DNA of 34,343 nucleotides. It comes from Gammaproteobacteria bacterium (GTDB lineage: Bacteria; Pseudomonadota; Gammaproteobacteria; Magnimaribacterales; Magnimaribacteraceae). Positions 16,022 through 24,128 of this stretch are shown here, piece by piece. Where the stretch lies: NCBI GenBank assembly GCA_004214065.1, contig SGZM01000010.1, positions 1-34,343 on the forward strand. Reading direction: 5' to 3'. The notes beneath the pieces were generated by a model, which saw only the letters and a list, made by a program, of their open reading frames with translations, did not search any database and was not told where the DNA came from. The position numbers were made by a program, and so were the translations under genes. Position 1 is the stretch's first letter. Every line of letters starts with the position of its first letter.

Positions 16022-17547
16022 TATTTATCTTTCAAGAGTCGTTTGTATAATTTACCAGTTGGGTGTCTTGGTAATTCTTCTTCGAAATCAATGCTTCTAG
16101 GGCTTTTAATGGAAGACATATTCTCTTTACAATAAGCTATCAGTTCTGCTTCCAAGGCAGGTCCAGCTTCGCTAAGGTCCGCAGGTTGAACGACAGCCTT
16201 AACCTCCTCTCCCATTTCTTCATTGGGTACACCAAAAACTGCAACGTCTGCTACTTTTGGATGCATGACAAGCAAATCTTCCGTTTCTTTTGGATAAATA
16301 TTAACGCCTCCAGAAATTATCATAAAAGACTTTCTGTCTGTTAAATAAAGAAAACCATCCTCATCTAAGTATCCAACATCTCCCAAAGAACTATAGCCTT
16401 GATCCGTCATAGCGCTTTTAGTTTTTTCTTCATCATTATGGTACTCAAACGTCGTAGCAGTCTCTCCACCAAAATAAACACCTCCAACTTCACCAATAGG
16501 TAACTCTATTCCATCGTCATCCAGAATATGCAAAGAACCAAATAAGGGTCTTCCTACACTGCCTTTATGATCTAGCCATTCTTGAGAGTTAATCATAGTA
16601 ATACCGTTATATTCTGTACCAGCATAATATTCGTGCAGTATTGGTCCCCACCAATCTATCATTTGCTCTTTTACCGCCACAGGACAAGGAGCTGCAGCAT
16701 GGATTGCTACTTGATGACTGGACAAATCATATTGAGTTCTAATCGAAGGATCGACTTTTAAAAATCTAACGAACATAGTCGGAACCCACTGAGAATGGGT
16801 TACCTTATATTTTTCTATTGATTCGAGTGCTTTTTCTTCATCAAATTTTTCAAGAATTATTGAAGTTCCTCCAGCAGCCAAAAAGCCAGTATTGAAGTTT
16901 AAAGGAGCGGCATGATAAAGAGGAGCAGGCGATAAATATATACTGTCTTCTCCAGCACCATAAAGCAAAAGAACTCTCGCCAGGCCAGGATCCTCATCCT
17001 CAACCTCGTAAGGTAAAGGCGTTAAGGGCAGTTCTCGTTTGACTCCTTTAGGTTTTCCGGTAGTTCCTGAAGAATAAAGCATTGAACCACCTTGGCATTC
17101 GTCTTCAATTGAATCTGTGGACATCTGTTCAATGGAGTTCTCATAAGATTGATATCCATCCGTCGTCCCGTCAAGCATGAACTTGTGAACATTATCTAAG
17201 ACTGGATTCAAATCATTAGCTGTTTCTTCAAGGAATTTAGAAGTAATTAGAATTTTTGCATCACAGTCCTTAACAATGTACTCAACTTCGTTAGGCTGTA
17301 ATCTCCAGCTTATAGTTGTATACCTCAAACCACTTCTCCAGGCTGCAAAGACAATGGGGAAAAATAAAAAATGGTTTTCCAGCATGATTGCAATTGAATC
17401 ACCCGGCTTAAGGCCTAAAGACCTAAATAAATGTGCGCCTTGGTTTGATAGTTCATTTAACTCTCCATGAGTTACTATCCTTTCGCTTCCCGCCATTACT
17501 ATGGCCGGTTTTTCAGGGAACTTTTTCCCGTTTACTCCTGGATGCAT
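16012..17547 (-). CDS. Acyl-CoA synthetase (AMP-forming, ANL superfamily)
   Basis: The 511 residues contain all core ligase motifs. The ATP-binding P-loop YSSGTTGKPKGVK lies at 158-170. YYAGTE is in the A5 region. YSSLGDVGYLDEDGFLYLTDR covers the A7-A8 hinge. The adenylating lysine is Lys499 in PRHPTGKLYKR, near the C-terminus. It should activate a carboxylic acid to its CoA thioester in the cytoplasm. Chain-length preference cannot be read. It heads a two-gene message with the atypical SDR and is divergent from the fabY-like gene. In the proposed pathway it would fill the LvaE role, though other fatty or aromatic acids are possible substrates. Confidence 0.92.
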   Translation of the reverse strand: MHPGVNGKKFPEKPAIVMAGSERIVTHGELNELSNQGAHLFRSLGLKPGDSIAIMLENHFLFFPIVFAAWRSGLRYTTISWRLQPNEVEYIVKDCDAKILITSKFLEETANDLNPVLDNVHKFMLDGTTDGYQSYENSIEQMSTDSIEDECQGGSMLYSSGTTGKPKGVKRELPLTPLPYEVEDEDPGLARVLLLYGAGEDSIYLSPAPLYHAAPLNFNTGFLAAGGTSIILEKFDEEKALESIEKYKVTHSQWVPTMFVRFLKVDPSIRTQYDLSSHQVAIHAAAPCPVAVKEQMIDWWGPILHEYYAGTEYNGITMINSQEWLDHKGSVGRPLFGSLHILDDDGIELPIGEVGGVYFGGETATTFEYHNDEEKTKSAMTDQGYSSLGDVGYLDEDGFLYLTDRKSFMIISGGVNIYPKETEDLLVMHPKVADVAVFGVPNEEMGEEVKAVVQPADLSEAGPALEAELIAYCKENMSSIKSPRSIDFEEELPRHPTGKLYKRLLKDKYWK

Positions 17548-17584
17548 TACTTCTCCCTTGTTATATACTTAAAAAACTTTGTGA

Positions 17585-17601
17585 ATATTGCCATACAATA
17601 T
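17585..17601. promoter_or_regulatory. Inverted repeat in the ligase-fabY divergent gap
   Basis: ATATTG and CAATAT form perfect 6-base arms around CCATA, in the middle of the 86-base gap between the divergent acyl-CoA ligase and fabY-like genes. This is a plausible operator for a dimeric regulator controlling both directions, but arms this short and AT-rich can arise by chance. No clear promoter hexamers or Shine-Dalgarno for the fabY-like gene are seen in the gap. Confidence 0.35.
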
Positions 17602-17633
17602 AAAAATCTGTAAGCGTAAAATAATTAATTAAT

Positions 17634-19373
17634 ATGAGCACACAACCTCTGGCACTAATAACTGGTTTTGGCGGAATTAATTCAGCCGGAAGAAGTTCTT
17701 CTTATCTTGCTTATAAAAATATGGTCTTCGATTCTCTTACCAGCAAGGAGCAACTTGAAGTTCTTCAAGACTTGGCTGTTCTTCAAGGAAAAATAGAGCC
17801 AATTGGCAGATCATGGGAAACGAGTTCTGGTGACTCTATTGATCTCAAAAAATACTTAACCGACAACGCCTCAAACATAAGGTCTGATTCAATGGTAAGA
17901 GAACTGGATAGAGACATATACGATAAAGACAACATTATTCTAGATAAGATTGGAGCCAGTGCTGCCGGACAACTACCCAAAGGTTTTGACCCTTCAAGTT
18001 TATATCCTGCAAGACAACATCCTAAAGCTCTTCAGATGACTGTCTTTGGCATGGGTGATGCTCTTGGTCAACTAGGTATAGACTGGAAAACCATTCAAGA
18101 AAAAATTGATCCTGATGAAGTGGCTGTGTTTAGTGGAGCAGCTATAGGCCAACTCGACGGGTTTGGTTTTGGGGGATTGATGCAATCTAGACTAAAAGGA
18201 TCGAGAGCAAGCTCCAAAAATCTAGCTCTTGGTTTAGTAGAAATGTCTGCAGATTTTATAAATGCTTATATTTTAGGGAGTGTTGGAAGGACCGGCCATG
18301 TTGTTGGAGCGTGTGCTACTTTTTTATATAACCTGCAAATGGGAAAAGAAGCCATCGAATCTGGTTCTGCTAGATTTGTCGTCGTTGGAGGTGCTGAAGC
18401 TCCTATTACCCCAGAAATAGTTGACGGCTTTTACGCGATGAGTGCTTTATCGGATGATAAAAGAATGATGGAAATGCAAGCACAACATAATGAAGACTTA
18501 AATAAAGGACCTATTCAAGAAAAAGCTTGCAGACCATTTGGACAAAATGCAGGAATGGTACTTGGTGAATCAGCTCAATTCATTATTTTAATGGATGATG
18601 CTTTAGCTGTTGAGTTAGGAGCAGAGGTGTATGGTTGCGTTTCAGCTGTTTCTTCTCATTCAGACGGATATAAAAGTTCAATTAGCGGACCAGGAGTTGG
18701 TAATTACATAACGATGGCTAAATGTGCAGCGCAGGCAGAAAAAATTATTGGCTTAAAAAAATTAAGAACTAGAACCTTCGTTCATGCTCATGGAACTGGA
18801 ACTCCTGCCAACAGAACAACCGAATCACATATTCTAAATGAAGTTGCCAAAACCTATGGAATCAAATCTATCCCAGTTACAGGTATTAAGTCCTATTTAG
18901 GGCATAGCATGGCGCCTGCTTCAGGTGACCAACTAACAGCTACTTTAGGTACTTGGAACAAAGGAATAATTCCAGGTATACACTCAACGGATTCAATTGC
19001 TGATGATGTGCATCATGATAATTTAGATATCCTTTTGGATAATAAAAACGAAGAAAAGGGATTTTTTAGCGCAGCGTTTCTTAATGCAAAAGGTTTTGGA
19101 GGTAATAATGCTTCGGCATTAATCCTTTCTCCGGAAGAGTCGATGGCATTGGTATCAAAAAAATACTCTAAAGCAAAATTAAAGAAATATCAATCTGATA
19201 ATGAAGGCGTTAAAGCTAAAAGTTCCCAACATAACAAGCAGTGTTTAAAAGGAAAATATAATATCATTTATAAATTCAACGAAAATGTTCTGCAGGGTGA
19301 AGAGGATGTAAAGCTAGAAAAGAATAAACTGACACTCAAAGGGTTTAAGCAATCAATAAATTTAAAAAAATAA
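17634..19373 (+). CDS. fabY: Beta-ketoacyl-ACP synthase, FabY-like
   Basis: The 579 residues are longer than FabB/FabF (about 410). An N-terminal extension begins with GFGGINSAGRSS, and a lysine-rich tail follows residue 500. The condensing triad is complete: Cys227 in VGACATFLYN, His386 in HAHGTGTP and His424 in YLGHS. The pattern matches FabY, the third KAS type of Pseudomonas aeruginosa, which condenses acetyl-CoA with malonyl-ACP to start fatty acid synthesis. The long N-terminus and motifs such as GFGGLMQSRL and ADFINAYILGSVG support this group. There is no visible Shine-Dalgarno. It lies 12 bases upstream of the acyl-CoA dehydrogenase and is probably cotranscribed with it. The symbol is by family resemblance. 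Confidence 0.82.
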   Translation: MSTQPLALITGFGGINSAGRSSSYLAYKNMVFDSLTSKEQLEVLQDLAVLQGKIEPIGRSWETSSGDSIDLKKYLTDNASNIRSDSMVRELDRDIYDKDNIILDKIGASAAGQLPKGFDPSSLYPARQHPKALQMTVFGMGDALGQLGIDWKTIQEKIDPDEVAVFSGAAIGQLDGFGFGGLMQSRLKGSRASSKNLALGLVEMSADFINAYILGSVGRTGHVVGACATFLYNLQMGKEAIESGSARFVVVGGAEAPITPEIVDGFYAMSALSDDKRMMEMQAQHNEDLNKGPIQEKACRPFGQNAGMVLGESAQFIILMDDALAVELGAEVYGCVSAVSSHSDGYKSSISGPGVGNYITMAKCAAQAEKIIGLKKLRTRTFVHAHGTGTPANRTTESHILNEVAKTYGIKSIPVTGIKSYLGHSMAPASGDQLTATLGTWNKGIIPGIHSTDSIADDVHHDNLDILLDNKNEEKGFFSAAFLNAKGFGGNNASALILSPEESMALVSKKYSKAKLKKYQSDNEGVKAKSSQHNKQCLKGKYNIIYKFNENVLQGEEDVKLEKNKLTLKGFKQSINLKK

Positions 19374-19385
19374 AGGGGTGAAAAA

Positions 19386-20585
19386 ATGGAAAGAAACTGG
19401 AAAGAAGTTAGATCAGAAGTAAAAAGATTTGTAGAAGAAGAAGTATACCCGGCTGAGTCAACACTTCACAAAGGGGATGATGAATCTAAGTCTAAACTTT
19501 CAGAACTTATGCAAAAGGCAAAAGATAATTCTTTATGGGCTTTAGGCCATCCTAAAGATATAGGAGGTGAAGGTATGCCTTTTATGGAATATGTTTACAT
19601 CAATGAAGTAGTAGGAAGATCTTCTAGTGCTATGGTTGCATTAGGAACTCACTCACTTCAAGACTCTATTATGTTGAGAGAGTTTGCCCCAAAAAAATGG
19701 AGAGATGAATATCTAGAACCCCTAGTGCAAGGAGAAATATTTCCAAGTTTCGCAATGACAGAACCAGATATTTCTAGTTCAGACCCTACCCAACTCCAGA
19801 CTACAGCAACTCTTGAAGGAGATGAATGGGTTATTAATGGAACAAAATGGTTTACTACTGGAGCAGCAAGAGCAGCTTACACAACAGTGATGTGTCGAAC
19901 TGAGCTCGATGTACCAAGTCATGGAGCCTTTAGTATGATCATTGTTCCAACAGATAATCCTGGCTATAAGATAGTAAGAGAAACTCCAGTTCTTGGAATT
20001 AATGGAGGTCATTATGAAGTTCATTACGACAACGTAAGAGTGCCTAAAGAAAATCTTCTAGGCCCAAGAGGACAAGGCTTCTTGATAGCCCAAAGAAGAT
20101 TAGGGCCAGGAAGAATCTTCCATTGCATGAGATGGCTTGGCCAAGCACAAAGAGCATTTGATTTAATGTGCGAAAGATTACATTCTAGAGAAACTTTCGG
20201 AACACCATTGGCTGACAAGCAACTGCTACAAAAATTTGTTTTTGATAGTGCGTGTGAAATACAGGCGAGTAGGCATCTTACATTAGATGCTGCTAAGAGA
20301 ATTGATCAAGGAGATGATGCCAGAATTGAAATAGGAATGATAAAAGTTGTCGGGGCTGAAATGGTCCACAATGTAATTGATAGAGCTATCCAGGTACATG
20401 GCGCAAAAGGCCTTACTGACGACACACCTCTGAGTTTGATGTATAGACATGCTAGAGAAGCAAGAATATACGATGGTCCCGATGAAGTTCATGTTCAATC
20501 TGTTGCCAGAAGAATACTTAAGAATTATCAAAATAATGGGGCCGGTTGGGATTTCGGCGAAAGAGATGCAAGCTTAATAGACTAA
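19386..20585 (+). CDS. Acyl-CoA dehydrogenase, ACAD10/11 (LvaC-like) type
   Basis: The 399 residues cover the full three-domain flavoprotein fold. The FAD and substrate signatures are FAMTEPDISSSDPTQ (about 122-136) and WVINGTKWFTTGA (148-160). The C-terminal helical domain has QVHGAKGLTDDTPL. The motif IYDGPDEVH (361-369) places Asp363 where classical members have the catalytic Glu of YEG(T/S). DGPDEVH is the pattern of the ACAD10/ACAD11 and LvaC subgroup. Those enzymes act after phosphorylation of a 4-hydroxyacyl-CoA, removing phosphate and yielding a 2-enoyl- or 3-hydroxyacyl-CoA. The start has a strong AGGGG site. The stop is immediately followed by the ATG of the phosphotransferase, with no gap, so the products should be made together. 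Confidence 0.9.
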   Translation: MERNWKEVRSEVKRFVEEEVYPAESTLHKGDDESKSKLSELMQKAKDNSLWALGHPKDIGGEGMPFMEYVYINEVVGRSSSAMVALGTHSLQDSIMLREFAPKKWRDEYLEPLVQGEIFPSFAMTEPDISSSDPTQLQTTATLEGDEWVINGTKWFTTGAARAAYTTVMCRTELDVPSHGAFSMIIVPTDNPGYKIVRETPVLGINGGHYEVHYDNVRVPKENLLGPRGQGFLIAQRRLGPGRIFHCMRWLGQAQRAFDLMCERLHSRETFGTPLADKQLLQKFVFDSACEIQASRHLTLDAAKRIDQGDDARIEIGMIKVVGAEMVHNVIDRAIQVHGAKGLTDDTPLSLMYRHAREARIYDGPDEVHVQSVARRILKNYQNNGAGWDFGERDASLID

Positions 20586-21569
20586 ATGACTGAAGATCTC
20601 GGAAATATTCTAAAAGAAAAACTTGCAAATACATCTATAGAGGGAGAGATAGTGAATCTTGAACCTCTAACTGGTGGAGCCTCAAAGGAAATTTGGAAGT
20701 TTGAAGTTAATGCAAATGGTAAATCTGATAGATACATTCTTAGGCGAGGTTCAGGAGTTGAAGGACCTCTAGCAATTAAGACTTCCGACGAAGCGAAAAT
20801 CCAAAAAACAGTAAGGAAACTTGGGGCACAAGTTCCAGAAATAGTTGCCGTATCTTCCTTAGATGAAGAACTAGGAGATGCTTACATCATGAAGTTTGTG
20901 TACGGTGAATCAATCGCGAGAAAAATTCTAAGAGATGAAGAATATAAAAACACATTGCCCAAGTTAGCTTTTGAATGTGGGCAATCCATAGCAAAAATTC
21001 ATCAAGCAGATATAAATGAGTTCCCTTTCCTTCCATCAAAGACTGTATTCGAACAGATAAATGATTTATACCAAACCTATGTTTCATTTAATCAGCCTTC
21101 TCCTGTATTTGAGTACACACATTTATGGTTAAAAAAACAGAATTTTGGTGAAATAAATGATGCTCTTGTTCATGGAGACTTTAGGCTAGGAAATATCATT
21201 GTAGATAAAGATGGATTGAAATCAGTCATTGACTGGGAATTAGCACATATAGGTAACCCTCTTCAGGACCTAGGGTGGATTTGTGGGAACTCTTGGAGAT
21301 TCGGAAATACGAATAAAGTAGTTGGTGGGTTTGGTGATTTAGCCGATCTCTTAAAAGGCTATAATTCTGTCAGTAATTATCATGTGGATGAAAACATGGT
21401 CAAAGCTTGGCAAGTATTTGGGACTTTTAGGTGGGGGGTAATATGCCTCATACAAGCATCTGCTCATTTAACGGGCTCTATAAACTCCGTAGAAAAAGCA
21501 GCTATAGGCAGAAGAGTATCAGAAACTGAAATTGATATAGTTGATTTGCTATTTTTGGGAGGAAAGTAA
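20586..21569 (+). CDS. APH-fold phosphotransferase (LvaA / ACAD10-11 kinase type)
   Basis: The 327 residues carry a complete kinase active site. The catalytic loop is VHGDFRLGN (195-203), with Asp198 and Asn203. The metal-binding DWE is Asp216-Glu218 in VIDWELAHIGNPLQDLGW. GGASKEIWKF (30-39) is the nucleotide-binding hairpin. This branch of the aminoglycoside phosphotransferase fold is fused to acyl-CoA dehydrogenase in vertebrate ACAD10 and ACAD11. It is separate in P. putida as LvaA, which phosphorylates the 4-hydroxyl of 4-hydroxyvaleryl-CoA. Here it abuts the dehydrogenase and overlaps the next gene by one base (TAATG). A role in antibiotic resistance is unlikely in this setting. Confidence 0.9.
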   Translation: MTEDLGNILKEKLANTSIEGEIVNLEPLTGGASKEIWKFEVNANGKSDRYILRRGSGVEGPLAIKTSDEAKIQKTVRKLGAQVPEIVAVSSLDEELGDAYIMKFVYGESIARKILRDEEYKNTLPKLAFECGQSIAKIHQADINEFPFLPSKTVFEQINDLYQTYVSFNQPSPVFEYTHLWLKKQNFGEINDALVHGDFRLGNIIVDKDGLKSVIDWELAHIGNPLQDLGWICGNSWRFGNTNKVVGGFGDLADLLKGYNSVSNYHVDENMVKAWQVFGTFRWGVICLIQASAHLTGSINSVEKAAIGRRVSETEIDIVDLLFLGGK

Positions 21570-21931
21570 TGATTTTTGATAGACCCTCGAGTATAGAGTT
21601 ACTGAAGGCAGTTAATCACTTCCTAGATGACAAGATTAAAAGTGAAGTACCGGCCCATTTAGCTTTCAAATTAAGGATTGTCGAAAATGTTTTAAATATT
21701 GTCATTCGAGAAATAGAACTTGGACAAGAATTATCTGAAGATGTGACAAAAGATCTAAAAGAATTGATTGAGCTTGATGCGGCCAATATAGATGACCTTG
21801 CTTCTTTAATAAAAGCAGAAAAAATAAATATTGAAGACGAAAGTCTTAAGAACCTTCTGGTAAAACTATCTAAAAATAAAATAGCAGTAGATAACCCAAA
21901 TTATTCTACCTTCAAGAAATTAGTCGAGTGA
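21569..21931 (+). CDS. DUF6285 small protein (LvaB-like kinase partner)
   Basis: The 120 residues start MIFDRPSSIELLKAVNHFL and continue with a helical stretch containing LAFKLRIVENVLNIVIREIELG. This is the pattern of DUF6285, a small family coded next to APH-fold kinases and acyl-CoA dehydrogenases. No catalytic motif, signal or membrane segment is seen. In the P. putida lva operon a small protein of this kind, LvaB, is needed together with LvaA for 4-hydroxyacyl-CoA phosphorylation. A partner role here is inferred from order and similarity recalled from memory. Its start overlaps the kinase stop as TAATG, implying coupled translation. Its 3' end overlaps the convergent SDR gene by 12 bases. 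Confidence 0.82.
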   Translation: MIFDRPSSIELLKAVNHFLDDKIKSEVPAHLAFKLRIVENVLNIVIREIELGQELSEDVTKDLKELIELDAANIDDLASLIKAEKINIEDESLKNLLVKLSKNKIAVDNPNYSTFKKLVE

Positions 21932-22822
21932 TTTAAGGGGTTTTTTATCTCTAAAAATCATTAACGGAACCATGAAGAATTTCCAAGTTTTATGATAGTG
22001 TCTTGGAAACCATCTTTGTGACATATCTAAAAGTTTTGCATCCAAACCAATAAAAATTCTACTTTTATTTTTCTTTACTCCATTCAATATTATTTCAGCA
22101 GCTTTACTGGGATGCATTCCTCCTTCTCTAAAAAGATCACCCATTTCCTTTTGAGTTTTGGGAGCATTCCTTGTGAATATAGAATCTCTTGCACCCTCAT
22201 CACGATTAAAATCTTCTTCATTCATTCTCGCTGTAGCAGCAATATTTGTACCAATGTGACCCGGATGAACGCAGTGTATCTGTAGATTAGGGTTTGTTTC
22301 TTTCATTTCAAGAGCAAGGCTTTCTGTAAAACCTCTCACTGCAAATTTAGTTGCGTGATAGACGGTTTGGCCAGGAACTGCAACCATGCCAAAAATTGAA
22401 GACGTATTAACTATTGCAGCTTCGGTATTATTGATCATGTGAGGTATGAAGGCTCTAGTACTATTTACCACTCCATCAAAATTAATACCCATAACCCAAT
22501 CCCAATTATCTTCATCCATGTCTTTAAAATGTGAACCTGTGGTAACACCAGCATTATTGAATACTAAATCTACTTTTCCATGTTGATCTATAACTTTTTG
22601 AGGTAATGCTTCAATAGAATCCTTATCAGCAACATCTAGTAGATGCGAAGAAACAGATACATTGTATTGCCTCAACATCTCCACAGTTTCATTTAAAGTT
22701 TCTTCATTTACATCACAAACACAAACATCAGCCCCGTCTTTAGCAAGTAATACAGCTAAATATCTACCCATGCCTGAACCCGCACCAGTAATTACAGCAA
22801 CCTTATCTTTAAAAGTTTTCAT
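21920..22822 (-). CDS. Short-chain dehydrogenase/reductase (classical SDR)
   Basis: The 300 residues have the cofactor motif TGAGSGMG at 12-19 and an Asp ending strand 2 (VCDVN), which favours NAD. NNAG is at 89-92. The active site has Asn114, Ser141 or Ser142 in NTSSIFG, Tyr155 and Lys159 (YHATK). The extra C-terminal part, about 50 residues longer than minimal SDRs, ends in a basic stretch (WFPRHYHKTWKFF). It likely oxidises or reduces an alcohol/carbonyl pair on a lipid-like substrate. The ATG directly follows the stop of the upstream SDR, with GGAG inside that gene's end. In the proposed pathway it could fill the LvaD role, but substrate is not visible. Confidence 0.9.
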   Translation of the reverse strand: MKTFKDKVAVITGAGSGMGRYLAVLLAKDGADVCVCDVNEETLNETVEMLRQYNVSVSSHLLDVADKDSIEALPQKVIDQHGKVDLVFNNAGVTTGSHFKDMDEDNWDWVMGINFDGVVNSTRAFIPHMINNTEAAIVNTSSIFGMVAVPGQTVYHATKFAVRGFTESLALEMKETNPNLQIHCVHPGHIGTNIAATARMNEEDFNRDEGARDSIFTRNAPKTQKEMGDLFREGGMHPSKAAEIILNGVKKNKSRIFIGLDAKLLDMSQRWFPRHYHKTWKFFMVPLMIFRDKKPLKSLD

Positions 22823-23752
22823 CTATTCTCCCCTTTTTTCTCCATGAAAAGTTATGTTATATGCATTTTCAGGATCATTTCTTACCCATTCATCTATTGC
22901 CTTGGCATCATCGCCTACCAAAATTCTCCATTGCTTATTCTTTACTGCAGAAAGAATAATTTCTGCTGCTTGCTCTGAAGTAGTAGGAGCATTATTTTTA
23001 AATGCTTCCGCATTTTCTTTTATTTGCTCTTTTATCTGTTCAAGAGAAAAGTTATGAACGGGCATGCCCATTTTTATCATATTTTCTTTTATCTTTTCAT
23101 AGTCTTCGTCTGTTCTCTCCCCGCCCAAAATCTTCCCAGTATTTTCAGCTATAGAGGTTCCAATATGTCCTGGCATAACAACGGACACTCCTACATGCGG
23201 TGCATTTATTCTGAAATCATCTATCAAAGCTTCGCTAAAACCTTTTACTGCAAATTTAGCTGCAGAGTAAGACGTATGAGGAGTCCCGCCTAAACTAGCC
23301 CAAAATCCATTAATGCTGCTCGTGTTAATAATATGGCCTTCGTCGCTATCAACTATATGTTGCATAAAAGCTCTACTACAGTAATAAACACCATACCAGC
23401 AAACGGCAAAGCATCTCTCCCACTCGTCTCTATCACCAAGTACAAAACTTCCGCCTCCGCCAATACCTGCATTATTAAAAAGAAGATTTATTGTTTTTGT
23501 ATCATGTTCAGCTAGAACTTCATCTTTAAATTTAAATACTTGATCTTCATTGGATACATCGCATACGTGTTTTGTGAGTTTAATAGTAGGTGATTCTTTA
23601 GAGACTATTTCAAAAGTTTCTAACATGTTGTCTTCTAAAACATCGCACATAGCTACATGACTTCCTTCTCTAGCCAATTGCCTCACTAACTCACGACCCA
23701 TACCAGTTCCGCCACCAGTTACTACCGCTATTTTATTTTTGAAGTCGTCCAT
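22823..23752 (-). CDS. Short-chain dehydrogenase/reductase, related to the next SDR, tetrad Asn replaced
   Basis: The 309 residues have TGGGTGMG at 12-19, CDV after strand 2, FNNAG at 92-96, NTSSINGF for the catalytic Ser, and Tyr162-Lys166 (YSAAK). Where classical SDRs have the structural Asn of the Asn-Ser-Tyr-Lys tetrad (VNxxG), this protein reads AVCWYGVYY, placing Cys118 at that site. The downstream SDR keeps the Asn. The two share overall length and layout and are likely old paralogues. They are directly adjacent, with no gap, and follow gpsA and a DUF4389 gene on the same strand. Activity may be reduced or supported in another way; the fold is otherwise complete. Confidence 0.88.
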   Translation of the reverse strand: MDDFKNKIAVVTGGGTGMGRELVRQLAREGSHVAMCDVLEDNMLETFEIVSKESPTIKLTKHVCDVSNEDQVFKFKDEVLAEHDTKTINLLFNNAGIGGGGSFVLGDRDEWERCFAVCWYGVYYCSRAFMQHIVDSDEGHIINTSSINGFWASLGGTPHTSYSAAKFAVKGFSEALIDDFRINAPHVGVSVVMPGHIGTSIAENTGKILGGERTDEDYEKIKENMIKMGMPVHNFSLEQIKEQIKENAEAFKNNAPTTSEQAAEIILSAVKNKQWRILVGDDAKAIDEWVRNDPENAYNITFHGEKRGE

Positions 23753-23779
23753 CCTGAATAACTTTTGAAATACTAGAGA

Positions 23780-24124
23780 TTAACTTTCTTCATTTTCTGA
23801 GTTAGGAAACTCACTAAATGGAAAAGGTTTCTCTCCAGTGTGATAAGTTAAATAATTAATGATTTGAACCATATAATTTCTAAACCCAATTGAAACTTTT
23901 GATATGTTTTCGCTTCTTTTATCTGTAATGAGTACAAATAAGAACTGAAGGAAAACTATCAACCAGAGAACTGTCATAGAAATATAGTAAACAAAAGAAA
24001 ACGCCAGCATCCAAAAGAGTCTTATCCACTTTCCTTGTTTTAAAAAGTTATCTTTCCATTCTTCGCTATCAATGAATTCTTCATTTCCTACATCAATAAC
24101 TTTTTCTTCTTCTTTTTCTGCCAT
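23780..24124 (-). CDS. DUF4389 membrane protein
   Basis: The 114 residues begin with an acidic cytoplasmic stretch rich in Glu. A long hydrophobic region follows (about 32-68, WIRLFWMLAFSFVYY then VLWLIVFLQFLFVLI), enough for one hairpin of two membrane segments. The C-terminal half, with YMVQIINYLTYHTGEKPFPFSEFP, is the conserved part of DUF4389. The family has no known function. It starts 4 bases after gpsA and is likely translated from the same message; this pairing is common in Gammaproteobacteria, as I recall. The 27-base gap to the next SDR is short enough for one operon. Confidence 0.85.
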   Translation of the reverse strand: MAEKEEEKVIDVGNEEFIDSEEWKDNFLKQGKWIRLFWMLAFSFVYYISMTVLWLIVFLQFLFVLITDKRSENISKVSIGFRNYMVQIINYLTYHTGEKPFPFSEFPNSENEES

Positions 24125-24128
24125 TGTT

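Noticed and set aside
20586..21569. APH-fold protein as an aminoglycoside resistance gene
   Set aside because: It abuts an ACAD10/11-type dehydrogenase and a DUF6285 gene, as in lipid-hydroxyl kinases. No mobile element is nearby.
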